Position numbers and translations under genes: made by a program
DNA from: Bradyrhizobium erythrophlei
GTDB lineage: Bacteria; Pseudomonadota; Alphaproteobacteria; Rhizobiales; Xanthobacteraceae
Reading direction: 5' to 3'
DNA length: 64,000 bases
Assembly (NCBI GenBank): GCA_900129675.1
Contig: FSRD01000001.1
Location: forward strand, 5,693,501-5,757,500
In this document: piece after piece, positions 1 to 8,283 of the stretch
Layout of the letters: each line of letters opens with the position of its first letter
Position numbering within the stretch: position 1 is the first letter of the stretch
Notes under the pieces: model-generated
Seen by the model: only the letters and a program-made list of their open reading frames with translations
Database searches by the model: none
Told to the model about the DNA's origin: nothing

Positions 1-972
1 TAAAGATTGGGCTCGTTCGCTATCGATCGATTTCGCCACGTCGAGGATAGCCGTGGTGGGCACCAGTTCGAACGATCGCAGCAGAGGATAAGCCAGCGAA
101 ACCGTAGCCAGAAGGACAGCAACACGAAACAGCAACTTCGGCTTAGCCATAAGAACCAAAAGGCTTCCGGAAATTCCATAAAGAAGCGCGCCCATGCTTT
201 TGCAAAGCATGAGAACGGCGCTCAAATATAGGGCTGCCAATCCAGATGGAATGGGACCCAGCCGAGCGCGATTCCGCCAAAGCGCCATGGCGCTTAACGC
301 GCTGGACATCAGGAGAAAGGCGGCGAGCAATCCATGCCCTATGAAGACCATTGGACGAAATCCGCCTTCACGCATTGATTGAATGAACTCAATTGGAGAA
401 TAGTTATAAACCCATTGGTGTAGTTGCGGGCTGAACCTAATCTCAAACAGCAGCGGGATGGAGTAGAAAAGAAAGGCTACCGTGAGGATGCGTAAGATAG
501 TCTCAGTGTCTGTTCGAGTCCGAAGGAAATGTCGTCCAAGCATGAATGGAATGAGTGCTATCAGCGCTGACTCAGCGGCAGAAATTGCATCGTAGAGGCC
601 AACGCCTGGCAGAAAACGCGCGCCGACAGTGAGGTCGTCACCATTCAATTCGCTCGTAATGATTCTCGATATTAGGGTTGATAAGATCAATACCTCGACC
701 AAGCCAAATCGTCTTGATCGCTTTGGCGACTCGCCCCGAGCAAGAAAGAAGCAGCCTGCAAGAGCGCAGAAACTTGCCAAGCTGGCCTTATCGATCTGTG
801 GAACCATCGGGATTTTGATGCCGGTATTGCTGGGGAGAAACAGTTGGGCCGCCAGAATAGTTAGAATCAAGGCTTCCGATCGAGATTTGCAAAATGCGAA
901 CATGCAAAGGCTCGCGATCGGCCAGAGCAGAAGCGCCAATGCCGCAACAGGTGTTAGATTTTCCTCAACCAA
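1..972 (-). CDS. O-antigen ligase/polymerase-like membrane protein (partial)
   Basis: An uninterrupted minus-strand frame runs off the left edge after about 324 codons. The translation is a series of hydrophobic segments separated by short charged loops. It contains FRPMVFIGHGLL around residues 205-216, a pattern I associate with Wzy/WaaL-type polysaccharide polymerases of exopolysaccharide loci. There is no ATG near the front. A TTG at 970-972 with AGGA about 8 nt upstream is the best start, about 76 bp after the end of the GT25 gene. Expected role: inner-membrane polymerisation or ligation of glycan repeat units. The C-terminus is not in the window, and the family call rests on topology and one motif. 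Confidence 0.65.
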   Translation of the reverse strand, partial: MVEENLTPVAALALLLWPIASLCMFAFCKSRSEALILTILAAQLFLPSNTGIKIPMVPQIDKASLASFCALAGCFFLARGESPKRSRRFGLVEVLILSTLISRIITSELNGDDLTVGARFLPGVGLYDAISAAESALIALIPFMLGRHFLRTRTDTETILRILTVAFLFYSIPLLFEIRFSPQLHQWVYNYSPIEFIQSMREGGFRPMVFIGHGLLAAFLLMSSALSAMALWRNRARLGPIPSGLAALYLSAVLMLCKSMGALLYGISGSLLVLMAKPKLLFRVAVLLATVSLAYPLLRSFELVPTTAILDVAKSIDSERAQSL

Positions 973-1048
973 CTTTGTTTTCCTGACAGGTTGCGACGAT
1001 GTCGAACGAGAAACTTCGATCCAACATGCTTGGTTAGTTCTGGGCTTT

Positions 1049-1780
1049 TCAGTCCCGTAGCTTATTTCTCGCGACTCGGAGGAACTCTAAGAGAGGTGCC
1101 AGAAATGTCTTATCCAAAAGCCTAGGAGAGATGTCACTTTTTGTGCCGTGTTGCTTTGCCAAATTGGGAGACGCGACAAAGACACGCGTTTGCGGTCGCA
1201 CCAAGAGCAAGTGGCTGTAAGTACCATCACGGCCCATAGATCCGCCGTCCGGGTGGCCGGCCGGTCTCGATTGACAGTCCTTCATGTAAGTTATCATCAC
1301 GTCAAAAAATGAACCATTGACCGCGTAAAAATGTCCCCCGGTGGTTTGCGTTGAATGGCGGAGCAATCCCGTGTCTGAGGAAGGAGACAGTTTCGGAGTC
1401 AGATAACCAAAATAGATAATGTCCCATTCAGTTGGGATTTGATTGACAATTTTTTGTACAGTCGAGGGCTCGACAACGTTGAACTGAACATCGTCCTCAA
1501 AGACCAGCACGTTCCTTAGGTGCCTATGTCGCGCTAGCTCAAGGACTCTATGGTGACTCGCTACCGATCCCCTAAATCCAATGGAGGGGAAAGATCCTGC
1601 GTCAGCGAATTTTACTGCTGGAAGCAGACTGACCTTAGCTTCTGGATTCTGCTCTGGCTGTTCGATTGCCACCTCAAAGCCCAGCTTCCTAAATTCTCGC
1701 TCCGCTCGTCTTCTCCGATCAATTCGCTCGGGAAGATTGATCAGGAAAGCGTGATCAAAGTAATCGATTATTTGGCGCAC
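1049..1780 (-). CDS. Glycosyltransferase family 25 (LPS-type)
   Basis: A 243-residue protein with the GT25 layout. It opens with an N-terminal AFLINLPERIDRR segment, typical of the family's start, and carries an acidic EDD motif (about residues 95-97, in VFEDDVQF) that would bind metal-sugar nucleotide. A GHPDGG segment follows near residue 175. No signal peptide or membrane segment is seen, so it is probably a cytoplasmic or membrane-associated transferase adding a hexose to a surface glycan. It lies between the polymerase-like gene and a broken methyltransferase on the same strand, which supports a glycan role. Donor and acceptor cannot be read from sequence. Confidence 0.8.
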   Translation of the reverse strand: MRQIIDYFDHAFLINLPERIDRRRRAEREFRKLGFEVAIEQPEQNPEAKVSLLPAVKFADAGSFPSIGFRGSVASHHRVLELARHRHLRNVLVFEDDVQFNVVEPSTVQKIVNQIPTEWDIIYFGYLTPKLSPSSDTGLLRHSTQTTGGHFYAVNGSFFDVMITYMKDCQSRPAGHPDGGSMGRDGTYSHLLLVRPQTRVFVASPNLAKQHGTKSDISPRLLDKTFLAPLLEFLRVARNKLRD

Positions 1781-1803
1781 TTTAGGTTATTCATCCAACA
1801 GAA

Positions 1804-2479
1804 TCAGCGATAGTCCCGGGAAAAACGACTGATTGACGATAGCAGATCATACTTGTCGATGCGCTTCGGCCTGAGGACGGCGAGCCTCCCGTGCATCTCT
1901 AGCTGTGGAAACTTCTCAACCTCGCGGTAGTGCGGTCGGTCGGCATAATCGTCGAACAGTATTTCAAAATCGTCGAGACGACTTATGGAGTAGAGGGCGC
2001 AGTGGACGCGGAAACGACCATCGATCAATATAAGGTCCGGTCGGATACCGTAGGTCCAAGGCAATTCGGCGTAGTGTCTCCATCGCATTAATCTTCGAGA
2101 TGTTTCTATCTTTACGAGTGGAAAACCCCACCTAGTAGTGAGCCCGATATTTGGCGTGCAGCAAACGCCCATTGTGCGAGTCGTATTGAGCGATCTTTCT
2201 CCGAACGCTCTCTAAGTAAGCGCGATCGCTTTCAACTGTAACAAAGTTCTTTTGCAGACGAGCGGCGACAACCGTACTGCCTCCGCTGCCATACTCAAGA
2301 TAGGACGACGTCTTGGCAAGCCGGTCGAGAAAATAGGCCCTGCCGTCTTGATCGAACTGCGGCTGATCAGGCACATCAAATCCGCGTCGGAATCTATCTA
2401 TCAAAAATCTTGCCGTAGATAATGATTTTCTGATCATAGCTTTAACAATGGGCTTGCTACCCTGTCTTAGCCAGCCCAA
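1804..2479 (-). pseudogene. Class I SAM-dependent methyltransferase, frameshifted
   Basis: Two overlapping minus-strand frames together make one methyltransferase of about 210-225 residues. The upstream frame (2132-2479) has the SAM-binding motif LEYGSGGSTV and runs to LLHA. The downstream frame (1804-2172) continues with NIGLTTRWGFPLV and DLILIDGRFRV. Removing one A from the AAA run at 2150-2152 joins them exactly at a point conserved in this family. The first start is TTG (2479), or ATG at 2437. Either the gene is recently broken or a base is wrong in a short homopolymer. Neighbouring glycosyltransferases suggest a sugar or glycan methylation role before decay. Confidence 0.75.
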
Positions 2480-2540
2480 TGGCTGAACTTTAGCGTAGTA
2501 TACTTACTCCGGCCTCGCCAGCCCATTAGCATAAAATCGG

Positions 2541-3578
2541 TCACATATTTCCGCGCTTTGGAATCCGCTTGTGCTCGATCAGCTGTGGACGGCGATCGAG
2601 TAATAGATCGCGACAGAACATCGCCAGACCGAGTCCCTCTGGGAAACGTGCGAGAAGCTGAAAGAAGGCGAGGGCTACCCGATCCGAGGGAGGTCCTGGG
2701 TTGTTGATACTCAGCCGCGCCAGTTGCATCGGGTAGACCAGCCAGGCGATCCATCCAAAATGCAGAAACGCAATCGTCGCCATGAGGCAGGCCAAGGGCA
2801 GCACGAGTCCCCAAACCATCGCGCGGCGTGCCTCACGTACTAGGTGGCGTTCGGGTGGAGCTCCATGCAGATGACTGCCCTGCGCAAAGGCGTATCCGGC
2901 GCGGGTTGTCCTCTTCCACCACTGTCCGAAATGCAGCATCGCTGCATCGTGCAGGGCCATCTCTTCTGCAAGCCGCCAGATCCGCCAGCTTGCCTGGCGA
3001 AGCCGCACCGATAACTCTTCCTCCTCGCCGGCGATCATGTCTTCGCGATAGGCGCCCACGCCTTTCAGCGCTTGGGCGCGCATCATCACATTGCCGGCAA
3101 AGGAACGAACCTCGCCCGTGGGACGATCCCACTCTTTGTCGCAAAGCCAGTTGTAAACCGATTGATCGGGATATCGCTCCCGGAGCCTGCCGCACACCGC
3201 CGCGACATCTGCCTGTCGATCGAGGAATGTGACAGCGGCCTCAGGCCATCCGGGGGCAAGCTCGCAGTCGCCATCCACGAACTGAACGTAAGGGAGACCC
3301 GGGAGGATCGTCAGCAGGCTGGCAAAGCCGGCATTGCGTGCGCGAGCCGCGGTGAAGGGAATGCTGAGATCGAGCTCAATGACGACGGACCCCAGGTCCC
3401 GGGCCGCCTGCACTGATCCGTCCGTTGAGTTGGAATCGACATAAACCACTGCCGCTGCCGTGGTCACCGACCGAAGGCAAGTGATCAACCGCTGGCCCTC
3501 GTTGCGCCCGATGACGACAACGCCGAACTTTGTGGGATTCGTCCCGGATTTGGGGGTAATGCTCTCGCTCGTCTGCAA
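2541..3578 (-). CDS. Glycosyltransferase family 2
   Basis: A 345-residue GT-A protein. FGVVVIGRNEGQRL at residues 18-31 is the nucleotide-binding start, DSNSTDGS follows near 48-55, and the metal-binding DGD lies at about 102-104 (FVDGDCEL). A glutamate-rich EEEE segment near 190 would be the acceptor or catalytic region. Two hydrophobic stretches around 255-285 suggest membrane association. It resembles the GT2 proteins found beside exosortase-type EPS genes. It is intact, unlike the methyltransferase downstream and the acetyltransferase upstream. Substrate unknown. Confidence 0.85.
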   Translation of the reverse strand: MQTSESITPKSGTNPTKFGVVVIGRNEGQRLITCLRSVTTAAAVVYVDSNSTDGSVQAARDLGSVVIELDLSIPFTAARARNAGFASLLTILPGLPYVQFVDGDCELAPGWPEAAVTFLDRQADVAAVCGRLRERYPDQSVYNWLCDKEWDRPTGEVRSFAGNVMMRAQALKGVGAYREDMIAGEEEELSVRLRQASWRIWRLAEEMALHDAAMLHFGQWWKRTTRAGYAFAQGSHLHGAPPERHLVREARRAMVWGLVLPLACLMATIAFLHFGWIAWLVYPMQLARLSINNPGPPSDRVALAFFQLLARFPEGLGLAMFCRDLLLDRRPQLIEHKRIPKRGNM

Positions 3579-3760
3579 AATAGCTTCTCTTAATATCTCA
3601 ATCGGGCGGCGGCTTACGAGGGTGGTATACGTCCATCAAATTTCGATTTGGAAACGCGACAGAGCAGGCAAATTTGTTTTTGGCGAACGGCTTCCCCAGC
3701 GCGGCAGATCGACAGACGCCTAGTCTAGGTATCACGAAACAGACCTGACCGAAGGCACTA

Positions 3761-4280
3761 TTACTGAGCGTGGTGAATTCCTCCGGGATACCCCGTTGCC
3801 ACCCCGTATGGCTCGACGTCGGCAATGACGACGGCGTTTGCCCCGACCCGTGCATGCGCCCTGATCTTTACCGGCCCCAGGATCTTGGTGCCGCTCCGAT
3901 GTCGACATGGCCGCCAATCTCGGGAACCCCGCCGCGGCCGCGGCCGCCAAGCGTGACCTGGTGGAAAATCAGGCAGTTGCCCCCGATTTTTGCGTCCGGA
4001 TGTATGACAATGGGTTCGGGTGAGGGATTAGAAGCCCGCCGCCGATCTGGCAGGTCAGCGGTGTCTCGGCCCCCGTAACCACACTCCAGAAGCGGTGACG
4101 CAGAACGACAAACTTGCAGCAAAGCTTGCCGAAAAGGCCGCCGCGTGCTTGCCAGAACTGGTACCGCCGCACCGTCAGGAGTAACCTACGGCCGGGGTCC
4201 CAGAATTGCCGGGGACGTTCCCGCGTGCAGTCGGGAACCTCAGCGCTGATCTGTTCGGAAGCTTGGTCCACCTGCTCGCA
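3761..4280 (-). pseudogene. Serine acetyltransferase-like (left-handed beta-helix) remnant
   Basis: Three minus-strand frames read in succession give a CysE/LbH acetyltransferase: LLLTVRRYQFWQ and [11 protein letters not shown] (frame ending 3969), then [23 protein letters not shown] (frame ending 3868), then [19 protein letters not shown] to YPGGIHHAQ with a stop at 3761. Single-base losses are inferred near 4012-4014 and 3891-3895. The GRGRGG segment suggests an extra GGCCGC unit. EPS loci often hold such an acetyltransferase, so this was probably a glycan or serine O-acetyltransferase. The N-terminal limit is uncertain. An intact cysE-like gene is present at 60.3 kb. Confidence 0.75.
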
Positions 4281-4504
4281 CCTGTTCGGAATTAAACCAA
4301 TAGCCGACGGCTGAGGTCGTTGGAAGCGGCCGGTCTTGTGGCAAGCAACAATTTCCAAATTTGGCGGCGATTGTAGCCATAGCCCGGTCGCGATCTGTAG
4401 CGGCGTCTGGCCCGTAGCCCTTGAATTGGCGTTCTACGCTGGATTGCAGTATTAATCACGTATATTAAATCGATTTCACTAAGCAAGAATTTCGTGTATA
4501 TCGC

Positions 4505-4554
4505 TTACTCTTCGTTAATCAGGTTACTCTTCGTTAATCAGGTTACTCTTCGTT
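4505..4554. repeat. 19-bp tandem repeat, about 2.6 copies
   Basis: Two perfect 19-bp units (4505-4523, 4524-4542) and a partial third copy (4543-4554) lie just upstream of, or at, the start of the WecG-like gene. The longest frame of that gene would translate them as a repetitive N-terminus. If translation starts at 4563, they sit in the leader. Confidence 0.85.
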
Positions 4555-4562
4555 TTAATCAT

Positions 4563-5867
4563 ATGACGGGCCCGGTGGCTGAGCCGGGCAAAATTTTGAA
4601 GTTCGTGGGGCTATTTGTGTTGAAGAAATTGCACGCGGTGCGCACCGCTCCGGCTTCGTCGATCTTTCCCGAGCGGTCGGCAGACCCGCAATCGGAAAGC
4701 AGCTTTTCTGACGACCTCTCCCGTGATGTATTTGGCCTCCTAGGCATTCCGGTAGATGCGCTCGATTTTCCTTCGCTGCTTCGGTCGATGGACCTAGCAA
4801 CGAATGCCGGATCGCCATTTCTCATCTCGACACCCAACGTCAATTTTCTCGTCAAGAGCCAAAGCAATGGAGAGTTTCGCGAGTCCATGCTTCTGAGCGA
4901 TCTATGTCTTGCAGACGGCATGCCGTTGATCTGGCTCGCCAAGCTGCTGCGCATTCCGATCCATGAGCGAATTGCGGGCAGCGACCTGTTCGGACGACTA
5001 AAATCGGCCAGCGGAACGGGCCGACGTCCGCGGGTGTTTCTGCTTGGTGGGGCCGAGGGGCTGGCGGCTGCGGTTGGCACGAGGCTGAACACCGAAAAGA
5101 GCGGGTTGGAATGCGTTGGTGTGCTCAATCCCGGTTTTGGTACGATCGAAGAGATGAGCTCGCCGCAAATAATCGATGAAATAAATGCGAGTAATGCAGA
5201 TTTAATTGCGGTGTTTTTTGGCGCCGAAAAGGCCCAGGCCTGGTTGCTCCATAACCATTGGCGGCTGCGGGCGCCTGTTCGGGCCCAATTCGGGGCCACC
5301 ATCAATTATGAGGCCGGAACCGTCCGGCGTGCGCCGCCGATGCTGCGGAGCACGGGGTTCGAATGGCTATGGCGCATCAAGGAAGAGCCGTATCTTTGGC
5401 GGCGTTACTGGAGCGACGGCAAGGTATTGCTCGCGATGCTCGTTACCTGCGTGCTACCCTTGATGCTGAGTGAGCGGCGCATGCGAAACGTGAACAAGCT
5501 CTCGATCGAAAGGAGGGAGGATAATGGTTCTGTGACAATCGCCTTGTCCGGGGCCGCGGTTGCCGCACATGTTGATAGCGCGATCGAGCAGCTCCGCGAC
5601 GCGCTCGACAGCGGTAAGCGAATGATCGTCGACGTTTCGAATACGCAGCACGTCGACGCAAGGTTCTTCGGGTTGTTCTTGATGGTGCGAAAGCAATTGG
5701 CCAGCCGGGGACAAACGTTGCTATTTACGGGAGCGTCCGCCCGCCTGCGGCGAATATTCCGCCTGAACAGATTCGAATTCCTCCTGTTGCAGGAAATTCC
5801 TCCTGTTGCAGGAAGGGTGATAGCGGTGGAACCAGACTATCAGCCGGCCGTGTCTTCGGCCGTTTGA
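4563..5867 (+). CDS. WecG/TagA/CpsF-family glycosyltransferase with C-terminal STAS-like domain
   Basis: The frame is open from 4494, but the first codons fall in a tandem repeat, so ATG 4563 is preferred (434 residues). The GT26 core follows: TPNVNFLVKSQ, the LADGMPLIW aspartate region and FFGAEKAQAWL, ending with the FEWLWRIKEEPYLWRRY segment common in family C-termini. These enzymes move a sugar, often ManNAc(A) or a hexose, onto undecaprenyl-PP-linked acceptors at the membrane. About 110 residues after it (from KLSIERRE) contain MIVDVSNTQHVDARFFGLFLMVRKQL-like spacing, which matches a STAS domain. A 19-bp tandem duplication at 5776-5813 shifts the frame and replaces an earlier stop. It is the first gene of the exosortase EPS region. 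Confidence 0.8.
   Translation: MTGPVAEPGKILKFVGLFVLKKLHAVRTAPASSIFPERSADPQSESSFSDDLSRDVFGLLGIPVDALDFPSLLRSMDLATNAGSPFLISTPNVNFLVKSQSNGEFRESMLLSDLCLADGMPLIWLAKLLRIPIHERIAGSDLFGRLKSASGTGRRPRVFLLGGAEGLAAAVGTRLNTEKSGLECVGVLNPGFGTIEEMSSPQIIDEINASNADLIAVFFGAEKAQAWLLHNHWRLRAPVRAQFGATINYEAGTVRRAPPMLRSTGFEWLWRIKEEPYLWRRYWSDGKVLLAMLVTCVLPLMLSERRMRNVNKLSIERREDNGSVTIALSGAAVAAHVDSAIEQLRDALDSGKRMIVDVSNTQHVDARFFGLFLMVRKQLASRGQTLLFTGASARLRRIFRLNRFEFLLLQEIPPVAGRVIAVEPDYQPAVSSAV
5776..5813. repeat. 19-bp tandem duplication inside a coding region
   Basis: Two perfect 19-bp copies (5776-5794 and 5795-5813) sit in the 3' end of the WecG-STAS gene. Since 19 is not a multiple of three, the frame changes. Without the second copy the protein would end LLLQEG at the TGA at 5818-5820. 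With it, translation continues to 5867. Confidence 0.9.
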
Positions 5868-5888
5868 CATACTCATTCAGGGCAAGAG

Positions 5889-8282
5889 ATGAAGCAGCCA
5901 GTTGGTCAGACTTTTCAAATTCGCCGCGGACTTGCGTTGCTGCTCGTGACGTTTGTAGCGGGTTGCGGATCGCCAGAGCAGACCGCGCAGGGATACTATG
6001 ACAGCGGTATGGCGCTCATTGAAAAAAAAGACGATCAAGGCGCGCGACGTGAGCTGCTCAAGGCTCTCAAATATAAGAGCGACAAGGTTGAGGTGTGGCG
6101 CGCACTTGCTGGAATCAATGAGCGGACTGGAGCGGGAGGACAGGCAGTTTTTCAAGATCTGCGCCGTATAATTGAGCTCGATCCAAACGATCTCGATGCA
6201 AGGTTGAAGCTTGGTCGGATTATGGTTGGAGGCGGAGCTGCCGACGCGGCCCTTAAGGTGGTCGATGCTGCCAAGGAGGAAAAACCGAGCGCTCCGCTCC
6301 ACGCGCTAAGGTCGATAATTCTTTTGCGAACCAATGATAACGCTGGCGCGGTACGAGAGGCGCAGCGAGCCTTTGATATCGATCCAGGTAATCTGGATGC
6401 CGTGACATTGCTTGCATCAAAGAGGCTGTCGGACGGTGACGCTGATGGTGCCTTGAAACTGTTGGACTCGCTAAAAGTCGATCCAAAAGACGAAACCCGC
6501 ATTTCGCTTCTAAAAATGCAGATCTATGCGAGAAAGGGTGATCTGGCGAAATCTGAAGACCTGCTTCGTAAGGTTATCTCCCTCAATCCCAGCGAGCCCG
6601 CTTACCGGTCCCAGCTCATTCAATTCCTTGTCGGACAACGTCGATTTGATGAAGCTGAGAAGGAACTTCGTGCTCGGGTTGAGGCCAATCGGGCAGACAG
6701 CAAAGTGGGTCTTGACCTGGTTCGCTTCTTGAATTCGGTCCGAGGGCCTGATGCCACCCGGAAAGAGCTGGAGGCACGAATCAAGGCTGGTGGCGACGTG
6801 TTCGACTATCAGATCGCTTTGGCCGAGCTTGACTTTTCTCAGAACAAAGTCGGCGATGCTGCGCAGGCATTGCAGGCCCTTGCCAATACCGCTGCCACTG
6901 CGGAAAAGAAGACCTCCGCGCAACTTAAACTTGCGGAAATGTACGTCAGCAAGGCGAATATCACAGCCGCCGAACCGGTTATTGCGGACATCCTCAGCAA
7001 GGATAGCAGGAACGCCGGCGCTTTGAAGCTGCGCGCAGCCATTAACATTGATCGAGGGCAGCTCGATAGTGCGATTTCCGATGTGCGCGAAGCACTCAAT
7101 GATCAGCCAAAATCGCCAGATCTTTTGATGCTGCTCGCGGTGGCCTATGAGAGGGTTGGAAAGAACGAACTGGCCGATCGCCAGTATGCCGACGCTTTGA
7201 AATCCTCTGGATTGAATCCCGACGTCGCACTTCGTTACGTCGCGTTTCTGCAACGCACGAACGACGCTGCACGTGCAGAAGACGTGCTGGTGGAGGTTGC
7301 CAATCGCAATCCAAACAATCTGCAGGTTCTGTCCTCGTTAGGGCAGATAAGGCTAACGCGCCAAAAATGGCCGGAAGCCTTGGCTGTCGCCGACGCGATT
7401 GGACGGATAGCGAATGGGGGCGTGCTTGCCGAGCAAATCCGCGCATCGGCTTTCGCCGGCCAGAATAAAATGGATGACAGTGTTGCCGCGCTGGAGCGCG
7501 CTCATCAGGCTGCGCCGGAAGCCGTTCAGCCGTTGGCAGCTTTGGCGTCCGCTTATGTGAAACAGGGCAAGCCGGACGACGCCATCGCCATGCTGAAAGA
7601 CATGACCAAGCGATTTCCCGGAAATACGCAGTTCTTGATTTTGCTTGGACAGGCGCAGCTGGCGAAGAATAACGAGGCTGAGGCTCTGCAGACATTCAAA
7701 GAGGTGGTTGCGCAGCAACCGAAAAATGCCGCCAGTTACAAAGCGCTAGCTGATCTCTATACGAGGCAGAAGAAATTTGATGCCGCTGAAAACGTTCTCC
7801 AGGCAGGGCTAAAGGAGTTGCCGGCCGATTCTACATTGAGGCTTGCCGCCGCGTCGGTGCAGATTCTTAAGGGTGATTATGATGCTGCCATCGCGCAGTA
7901 CGAGGCAATTCTGAAGGATCAACCCAACTCCGTTGTTGCGATCAACAATCTGGTGAGTCTGCTGTTGGATTTCCGCTCTGACAAGGAGAGCCTTGATCGC
8001 GCATTCACTCTGGCTGACGCCTTGAAAAATCTGAACGTGCCACAGTTTCAGGATACGGTTGGATGGGCTCAGAATAAGCGAGGCGATATCAAGGGTTCAG
8101 TTTCGACACTTGAGAAGGCGGCGGAGAAATTGCCATCGCTTGCTGCTGTCCACTATCATCTCGGGATGAGCTATGCGGCCGCGGGGCAGCCGGACAAATC
8201 CGCTGAGGAACTCAAGAAGGCTCTCGCACTTGAGCCGGATGGCACAGCGTTGAAGGAAAGCATTCGCGCCGCAATGAAATAA
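5889..8282 (+). CDS. prsT: TPR-repeat lipoprotein of the exosortase EPS system (PrsT-like)
   Basis: A 797-residue protein. A signal peptide ends in a lipobox (VAGC, Cys26), predicting a lipid anchor. The rest is an almost unbroken array of TPR units (for example ALKYKSDKVEVWRAL, AFDIDPGNLDAV, ALALEPDGTAL). This layout matches the PEP-CTERM-system TPR lipoprotein family encoded in exosortase loci (PrsT), though members can be longer. It is probably a periplasmic scaffold for polysaccharide synthesis or export, or for PEP-CTERM protein handling. It starts 21 bp after the WecG-STAS gene and may be cotranscribed. Its end nearly abuts the convergent barrel gene at 8284. Confidence 0.85.
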   Translation: MKQPVGQTFQIRRGLALLLVTFVAGCGSPEQTAQGYYDSGMALIEKKDDQGARRELLKALKYKSDKVEVWRALAGINERTGAGGQAVFQDLRRIIELDPNDLDARLKLGRIMVGGGAADAALKVVDAAKEEKPSAPLHALRSIILLRTNDNAGAVREAQRAFDIDPGNLDAVTLLASKRLSDGDADGALKLLDSLKVDPKDETRISLLKMQIYARKGDLAKSEDLLRKVISLNPSEPAYRSQLIQFLVGQRRFDEAEKELRARVEANRADSKVGLDLVRFLNSVRGPDATRKELEARIKAGGDVFDYQIALAELDFSQNKVGDAAQALQALANTAATAEKKTSAQLKLAEMYVSKANITAAEPVIADILSKDSRNAGALKLRAAINIDRGQLDSAISDVREALNDQPKSPDLLMLLAVAYERVGKNELADRQYADALKSSGLNPDVALRYVAFLQRTNDAARAEDVLVEVANRNPNNLQVLSSLGQIRLTRQKWPEALAVADAIGRIANGGVLAEQIRASAFAGQNKMDDSVAALERAHQAAPEAVQPLAALASAYVKQGKPDDAIAMLKDMTKRFPGNTQFLILLGQAQLAKNNEAEALQTFKEVVAQQPKNAASYKALADLYTRQKKFDAAENVLQAGLKELPADSTLRLAAASVQILKGDYDAAIAQYEAILKDQPNSVVAINNLVSLLLDFRSDKESLDRAFTLADALKNLNVPQFQDTVGWAQNKRGDIKGSVSTLEKAAEKLPSLAAVHYHLGMSYAAAGQPDKSAEELKKALALEPDGTALKESIRAAMK

Positions 8283-8283
8283 G

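Noticed and set aside
4505-4554. Possible CRISPR repeat
   Set aside because: Units are adjacent with no spacers and fewer than three copies.
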